A stretch of 64,000 nt of DNA from the NCBI GenBank assembly GCA_025928335.1, contig JAICJQ010000002.1, positions 1 to 64,000 on the forward strand, read 5' to 3'. Below the pieces are notes generated by a model. It worked only from the letters and a program-made list of their open reading frames with translations, searched no databases and had not been told where the DNA came from. This document shows, piece by piece, positions 58,541 through 64,000 of the stretch. Origin of the DNA: Gemmatimonadaceae bacterium (GTDB lineage Bacteria; Gemmatimonadota; Gemmatimonadetes; Gemmatimonadales; Gemmatimonadaceae). The translations under genes were made by a program, and so were the position numbers. How positions within the stretch are numbered: position 1 is the first letter of the stretch; every line of letters starts with the position of its first letter.

Positions 58541-58562
58541 GTCGGCGAAAGCCGGCTTTTTT
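58541..58562 (+). terminator. Terminator after the putative anti-sigma gene
   Basis: GTCGGC-GAAA-GCCGGC then TTTTTT. Confidence 0.7.
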
Positions 58563-58588
58563 GTGGCTTGGCGTGACGCGAACGTATA

Positions 58589-59665
58589 TTGACCGCCATG
58601 CCCCCAGGCGTCGACACGAAGGCACTCCGCGCGGCCGTGAAGAGCGGCTCGTTCGCGCCGGCGTACTACTTGTACGGCGACGACGACTACGTGAAGTCAG
58701 AAGAGCTCAAACGGGCGATCGACGCGGCGATCGACCCGGCGACCCGGGATTTCAACTTCGAGAATCTGCGCGGCGGCGACGTTGACGCTACTTCACTCGG
58801 GTCGGTCCTGGCGACGCCTCCAATGATGGCCGAGCGCCGTGCGGTTGTGATTCGCGACGTCTCGGCGATGAAAAAGGAAGCCCGCGCGACGCTGGACGCG
58901 TACTTGAATCGTCCGTCCTCCGATGTGCTGGTCATACTCGTGTCGCCGAGCGGCGTGAAGCCGGAGAAAGGCCTCATGACGAAAACGGTGCCGATCGAGT
59001 TCGCGCCGCTGAGTGGTGCGCGGATTCCGAAGTGGATCACGTACTACGTAGAGCACGATATCGGCGGAGGCGCGACGATCACGGAGGGTGCGGCCAAGCT
59101 GCTCCAGGAATCCGTGGGAACGGACCTGTCGCAATTGAAGATGGAGCTCGACAAACTCGGAGACTTCGCAGCGGGCGGGACGATCAACGAAGCCATGGTT
59201 TCGGCCGTGGTGGGCGTTCGGCCTGGCGAAACGCTCGGCGACTTCCTCAACGCGGTCGCTGACCGCGATGCGGCGCGAGCACTGTCGATGCTCCGGAGCA
59301 TTCTCGAACAGCCGAAAACGTCGGCGGTCACGATGCTCATGGCGCTCGGCGCGCAAACGATCGCCATCGGTTGGGCGCAGGCGGCACGCGAGCGAGGCAC
59401 ACACCCATCAAAACTGACGAGCGACTTGTTCGCGTTGCTCAAGGAATCCGGATCGGTGTACACCGGCCGGTCGTGGGGCGAGTTCGTGTCGTCATGCGTG
59501 CGCGCATCTGACAGGTGGAGCACCGACAACGTGGACGAGGCGCTCGAAGCGTTGCTCGAGGCGGAGTCGGCCCTTAAGGAAACGCGCTTGTCTTCGGACG
59601 AACAACTCTTAGCGAACGTGCTGCCTCGTGTGTGCGGCGCGGGGCTTCGACGGCGGGCCGCGTGA
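58589..59665 (+). CDS. holA: DNA polymerase III delta subunit
   Basis: APAYYLYGDDDYVKSEELKRAIDAAI, TEGAAKLLQESVGTDLSQLKMELDKLGDFA. Confidence 0.88.
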   Translation: MTAMPPGVDTKALRAAVKSGSFAPAYYLYGDDDYVKSEELKRAIDAAIDPATRDFNFENLRGGDVDATSLGSVLATPPMMAERRAVVIRDVSAMKKEARATLDAYLNRPSSDVLVILVSPSGVKPEKGLMTKTVPIEFAPLSGARIPKWITYYVEHDIGGGATITEGAAKLLQESVGTDLSQLKMELDKLGDFAAGGTINEAMVSAVVGVRPGETLGDFLNAVADRDAARALSMLRSILEQPKTSAVTMLMALGAQTIAIGWAQAARERGTHPSKLTSDLFALLKESGSVYTGRSWGEFVSSCVRASDRWSTDNVDEALEALLEAESALKETRLSSDEQLLANVLPRVCGAGLRRRAA

Positions 59666-59672
59666 TCTCCCG

Positions 59673-60578
59673 ATGAGAAGGCTTCTTTCGTCATTGTGTT
59701 TTTTGGTCGCCGCCACGAGAGCGACGGCGGCCGCGCAGTCGTCGCCGAGCGCAAGTGCGGATTCCGTGTTCGCACGCGCCCGACGACTCGTCGCCAGTGG
59801 AAATGGCGCGGCTGGGCGGTTGCTCGTGGACTCGGTCCTCGCGGCAACCGATCCGAATGCCCCGCAATACGCCGACGCGTTGTACTGGAGAGCGACGCTC
59901 TCGACCAACGGCGCCGACGCGGAGAAGGACTATCGGCGCATCGTCGTGGAGTATGGCGCGTCAATGCGGTCCGGGGATGCGCTGTTCCAACTCGCGCAAC
60001 TCGAGTCGGCCCGGGGCGATCGTGCGATCGCGGCCGACCATCTCGAGCGCTTTCTACTCGAGAATCCGGGACACCCGGAACGCATCCGGGCGAGCCTGAC
60101 GCTCGTCCGTCTTCTCCTGGATCAGAACGATCTGCCGCGGGCGTGCACCAACCTCCGGCAGGCGCTCAAGGAAATCCCGGACTCCGCGGTCGAGACGCGG
60201 AATCAGCTGACGTACTACTCCTCGCGGTGTGTGGCGAACGACGCATCGCCGGGTGGCCGTGCGCCGGTTGGCGAAGCGGTGCAGAGGGACAGCGCAACAA
60301 CGGCGAAGCGCGATTCGTCGCCGACGCCCGCAGCGCCCGAGGCGAAGGCACGCTACACGCTTCAGGTCGCGGCATACTCGACTCGCGCGGACGCAACCGC
60401 GCTGGCGGCGCGGCTCAAGACTCGCGGAGTCGATGCGCGCGTCGTCGGGACGGCGAAGCCGTTCCGTGTCCGGGTTGGCCGCTACGCAACGCGAGCGCAG
60501 GCCGCGGCGGAGCAGACGCGGCTCAAGGCGCGCAAGATCACCGTGACGATCGCCGACATCGGAGCCGACGACCGGTGA
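59673..60578 (+). CDS. SPOR-domain protein with TPR-like region
   Basis: Signal peptide MRRLLSSLCFLVAATRATAAAQ; C-terminal YTLQVAAYSTRADATALAARLKTRGVDARVV...FRVRVGRYATRAQAAA. Confidence 0.85.
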   Translation: MRRLLSSLCFLVAATRATAAAQSSPSASADSVFARARRLVASGNGAAGRLLVDSVLAATDPNAPQYADALYWRATLSTNGADAEKDYRRIVVEYGASMRSGDALFQLAQLESARGDRAIAADHLERFLLENPGHPERIRASLTLVRLLLDQNDLPRACTNLRQALKEIPDSAVETRNQLTYYSSRCVANDASPGGRAPVGEAVQRDSATTAKRDSSPTPAAPEAKARYTLQVAAYSTRADATALAARLKTRGVDARVVGTAKPFRVRVGRYATRAQAAAEQTRLKARKITVTIADIGADDR

Positions 60579-63202
60579 CGACCACGTCGCAAACGCCGTT
60601 GATGCAACAGTACCGGGAGATCAAGGGTCGACATCAGAATGCGATCCTGTTTTTCCGGATGGGTGAATTTTATGAGATGTTTTATGACGACGCCGAGACG
60701 GCGTCGCGGGTGCTCGGCCTCACGCTGACGAGCCGAAACAACGGAGGCGCCGCCGACGTTCCGCTGGCCGGCGTGCCGGTGAAGGCGGCGCAGGATTATG
60801 TGCGGCGTCTCGTCCAGCACGGCTTTCGTGTGGCGATTTGCGAGCAGGTCGAGGACCCGCGCCTCGCCAAAGGCGTGGTACGCCGCGAAGTGATCGAGAC
60901 GGTGACGCCCGGCGTCGCGTGGTCCGACGATCTCCTCGACGGTGCGCGGAACAACTTCATCGTCGCGCTCTGTCCTACGCCGACAGGTGATCGCGTCGGC
61001 GTTGCGGCGGCCGATGTGTCGACGGGTGAGCTCCGATTGATGGATAGCGGTGCCGGCGAACTCGATCCGTTGATGGCGCGTCTCTCGCCGAGGGAGATTC
61101 TGCTCGCGCAGGGCTCGCGCGTGGCATTGCCCCCATCGCGGCACGCGGCATTGGTCACGGAGAGAGACGGGTGGGAGTTCGACGCTCCGATGGCGCGCGA
61201 GGATCTCCAGCGACAGTTCAACGTGCTCTCGCTCGCCGGGCTTGGGGTCGAGGAGAGCGATTCTCATCTCGTGGGAGCGGCGGGGGCGCTGCTCCGCTAT
61301 TTGCGCGAACTGCAGCCGAGCGGGCTGCCGCAGCTGACACGTCCGATCATCGAGCGCTCGGGCGGCGTGATGGCTCTTGACGAGATGACGCGACGGAATC
61401 TCGAGCTGGTTGAATCGCTGCGCGGCGCAGGCGGCGGGAACGAAGGGACGCTTCTCTCCGTTCTCGACCGAACGCAAACGCCGATGGGAGCGAGGCTGCT
61501 TCGTCAGTGGATTCTCGCGCCGCTGACGGCGCGTGGAGCCATCGAATCCAGGCTGGACGCTGTCGCTGGATTGTTCGCCGACGGTATCGTGCGCGAGGCG
61601 TTGCGAGCGGCGATTGCTCGGGTCCGCGACGTCGAGCGACTCGCGGCCAAAGCGGCCTCGGGCCGGAGTACGCCGCGCGAACTCCGCGCGCTCGGAGATT
61701 CCTTGGCCGCGCTGCCGGCGGTTGGCGAGGCCCTGCGGGCCGGCGCCGGCGCGGGGCGACTGTCGGCCCTCAATGCGAACTGGGACGAGGCGCCGGAAAC
61801 CGCGCGAGACATCTGTTCGACGCTCGTCGAGCGAGCGCCGGTGGCGATCGAAAGCGACGACCCCAGTATTCAACCAAATGTCGACGGCGAGCTCGACGAG
61901 TTGCGTGCCCTCCGCGATGGCGGGAAGGACGCGATCGCTCGCATTCAGGCGGAGGAACGAGAGCGTACGGGCATCGCCTCGCTCAAGGTCGGGTTCAACA
62001 AGGTGTTCGGGTATTACATCGAGATCTCAAAGTCGAACCTGCATCTCGTTCCCTCCGACTACCAACGCCGACAGACCATCTCCTCCGGCGAGCGATTCGT
62101 CACGCAAGCGCTGAAGGAGTATGAAGAACGGGTTTTGTCCGCGGCGGAACGAATTGAACAGCGCGAGCACGAGCTATTCGAGGCGCTCCGGATGCGAGTC
62201 GGTGCGGAAATCGGCCGGATGCAACGTATCGCACGCACGATCGCTGAGCTCGATGTGCTGAGCGCACTGGCCGACGTCGCGGCGCGCGAAGGGTATGCGC
62301 GTCCGGCGATTGCTGACGACTTCGCGCTCGACATCACGGCCGGGCGGCATCCGGTGGTGGAACGCATGATGCCGCGCGACAAGTTCATCCCGAACGATCT
62401 TCTGCTCGATGACGGCACTCGGGTGATCATCCTGACCGGGCCGAACATGGCGGGCAAGTCGACGGTGCTGCGACAGATCGGGCTCATAGTGCTGATGGCC
62501 CAAATCGGCAGCTTCGTGCCGGCGAGCGCCGCGCGGGTCGGGCTCGCGGATCGGATTTTCACGCGCGTCGGCGCGAGCGATAATCTCGTGCGCGGCCAGT
62601 CGACATTCATGGTCGAGATGAGCGAAACGAGCAGCATCTTGCACACGGCGACATCGCGGAGCCTTGTGCTCCTCGACGAGATTGGGCGGGGGACGGCGAC
62701 GTACGACGGGGTGTCGATCGCATGGGCCGTCACCGAGCACCTGCACGAGCGGATTGGATGCAAGACCGTGTTCGCAACGCACTATCACGAACTGACGCAA
62801 CTGGCGGACGAGCTGAGGGCGCTTCGCAACTTCAACGTCGCGGTTCGCGAAGCGGGCGATCAGATCGTGTTCCTTCATCGCTTGCAGCCGGGCCCGGCGG
62901 ACCGGTCCTACGGAATCGAGGTAGGGCGTCTCGCCGGGCTGCCGCCTGCCGTCATCGACCGCGCTCGGCGAGTCCTGGCGTTGCTCGAGGGCGAACACCT
63001 GGCTGAGGGACTCAACGCCCCGCGGGACGCCGGAGTGGCCGGGCGGCCGGCAGTCGCGCCGGATCAACTCGGGCTTTTCGCTAGCGGGCCGCATCCACTG
63101 GTCGAGCGCGTGGCAGCGCTCGACGTCAATGCGATGACGCCGCTGCAGGCGATCGCCGAGCTGGCGAGTCTCGTGGAGGACGCGCGCAGTTCGCGATCGT
63201 GA
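60575..63202 (+). CDS. mutS: DNA mismatch repair protein MutS
   Basis: TPLMQQYREIKGRHQNAILFFRMGEFYEMFYDDA; TGPNMAGKSTVLRQIGLIVLMAQ; GTG at 60575 overlaps the upstream stop. Confidence 0.96.
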   Translation: MTTTSQTPLMQQYREIKGRHQNAILFFRMGEFYEMFYDDAETASRVLGLTLTSRNNGGAADVPLAGVPVKAAQDYVRRLVQHGFRVAICEQVEDPRLAKGVVRREVIETVTPGVAWSDDLLDGARNNFIVALCPTPTGDRVGVAAADVSTGELRLMDSGAGELDPLMARLSPREILLAQGSRVALPPSRHAALVTERDGWEFDAPMAREDLQRQFNVLSLAGLGVEESDSHLVGAAGALLRYLRELQPSGLPQLTRPIIERSGGVMALDEMTRRNLELVESLRGAGGGNEGTLLSVLDRTQTPMGARLLRQWILAPLTARGAIESRLDAVAGLFADGIVREALRAAIARVRDVERLAAKAASGRSTPRELRALGDSLAALPAVGEALRAGAGAGRLSALNANWDEAPETARDICSTLVERAPVAIESDDPSIQPNVDGELDELRALRDGGKDAIARIQAEERERTGIASLKVGFNKVFGYYIEISKSNLHLVPSDYQRRQTISSGERFVTQALKEYEERVLSAAERIEQREHELFEALRMRVGAEIGRMQRIARTIAELDVLSALADVAAREGYARPAIADDFALDITAGRHPVVERMMPRDKFIPNDLLLDDGTRVIILTGPNMAGKSTVLRQIGLIVLMAQIGSFVPASAARVGLADRIFTRVGASDNLVRGQSTFMVEMSETSSILHTATSRSLVLLDEIGRGTATYDGVSIAWAVTEHLHERIGCKTVFATHYHELTQLADELRALRNFNVAVREAGDQIVFLHRLQPGPADRSYGIEVGRLAGLPPAVIDRARRVLALLEGEHLAEGLNAPRDAGVAGRPAVAPDQLGLFASGPHPLVERVAALDVNAMTPLQAIAELASLVEDARSSRS

Positions 63203-63290
63203 TTGGTCGCATGGCGAACGTGGGTCGGATACATTTCGTCGTCGCCGCCATCAGCGAACACCGGAAGAAAGGAACAGCGCGCCGCCGGAC

Positions 63291-64000
63291 ATGCCGCCAC
63301 ACGCCAGACCCTACGACGACGTACTCGCGCTGATCGGCTGGACGCCGCTCATCCGTCTCAACCGCGTCACGCGCGGCATTCGCACGCCCGTGTATGTGAA
63401 GGCCGAATTCTTCAATCCGGGCGGTTCGATCAAGGATCGGATCGGAATGCCGATCATCGAGCAGGCGGAGCGTGAAGGCCGGCTCAAGCCGGGCGGCACG
63501 ATCGTCGAGGGCACGAGCGGCAACACGGGCGTCGGACTCGCGATCGCGGCGGCGCTCAAGGGATACCGCTGCATTTTCACAATGCCGGACAAGATGTCGC
63601 AGGAAAAGGTCCGACTCCTCAAGGCGTTCGGCGCGGAAGTGATCGTGACGCCGACAGCGGTACCGCCCGATCATCCGGACAATTACGTGATGATGGCCAA
63701 GCGCATCGCGAAGGAGACACCAAACGCGATCCTGGCCGATCAGTTTTACAACGACGCGAACCCGCAGGCGCACTACGAGACGACGGGGCCGGAGATCTGG
63801 GAACAGACCGAAGGACGGGTAACGCATTTCGTGTACGCCGCGGGCACTGGCGGTACGATCACTGGTGTCGGCCGGTATTTGAAGGAGAAGAATCCCCAAA
63901 TTCAGATCGTGGCCGGCGACCCGGTGGGATCGATTCTCGCCGAGATGTGGCGGACGAAGGGTGAGGGAAAGCCGGAGGGTGTTCCTTATAAGGTCGAGGG
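63291..64000 (+). CDS. Cysteine synthase / cystathionine beta-synthase family (3' truncated by window edge)
   Basis: IGWTPLIRLNRV, KAEFFNPGGSIKDRIG, IVEGTSGNTGVGLA, YAAGTGGTITGVGRYLKE; read directly, absent from ORF track because it runs off the end. Confidence 0.9.
   Translation, partial: MPPHARPYDDVLALIGWTPLIRLNRVTRGIRTPVYVKAEFFNPGGSIKDRIGMPIIEQAEREGRLKPGGTIVEGTSGNTGVGLAIAAALKGYRCIFTMPDKMSQEKVRLLKAFGAEVIVTPTAVPPDHPDNYVMMAKRIAKETPNAILADQFYNDANPQAHYETTGPEIWEQTEGRVTHFVYAAGTGGTITGVGRYLKEKNPQIQIVAGDPVGSILAEMWRTKGEGKPEGVPYKVE

Noticed and set aside
59696-60574. N-terminal extension of the mutS ORF
   Set aside because: Out-of-frame overlap with the SPOR-domain gene; MutS homology begins just after GTG 60575
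60482-61873. 463-aa minus-strand ORF opposite mutS
   Set aside because: Antisense shadow ORF; MutS motifs on the + strand explain the constraint
1-64000. CRISPR arrays, tRNA/rRNA genes, transposases, phage or defence islands
   Set aside because: None recognised by reading; no regularly spaced direct repeats, no cloverleaf with conserved T-arm noticed, no transposase or integrase motifs in the ORF translations. A tRNAscan/Infernal/CRISPR finder run would be needed to exclude them formally

Overview
The window is a GC-rich chromosomal segment from a free-living bacterium, plausibly Gemmatimonadota-like (inferred from gene content only). It holds the classical origin-of-replication neighbourhood. 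On one side are mnmG, two parS-like palindromes, parA and parB. In the middle are rnpB, dnaN and dnaA on the minus strand. Divergent from dnaA are rpmH, rnpA, yidD, yidC, an MBL hydrolase and mnmE. Other genes are mostly core: argH, ispG, murB, polA, pyrE, upp, holA, mutS and a cysteine/cystathionine synthase. There is also a translationally coupled BMP/ABC transporter operon, two M16 peptidase pairs, an ECF sigma factor with a putative anti-sigma factor, and assorted hypothetical proteins. I found no CRISPR array, rRNA, tRNA, prophage or IS element. The strongest unusual signal is rpmH/rnpA: the rnpA frame is open through the whole of rpmH, and no ATG, GTG or TTG lies between the rpmH stop and the conserved RnpA core. 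This resembles the nested rpmH/rnpA arrangement described in Thermus. Other notable items are GTGCCACGTGGCAC parS-like sites, both RNase P subunit genes flanking dnaN-dnaA, a BY-kinase-like protein without a P-loop, a cysteine-free ArsC/Spx-fold protein, and a strong terminator between the sigma factor and its putative anti-sigma factor.
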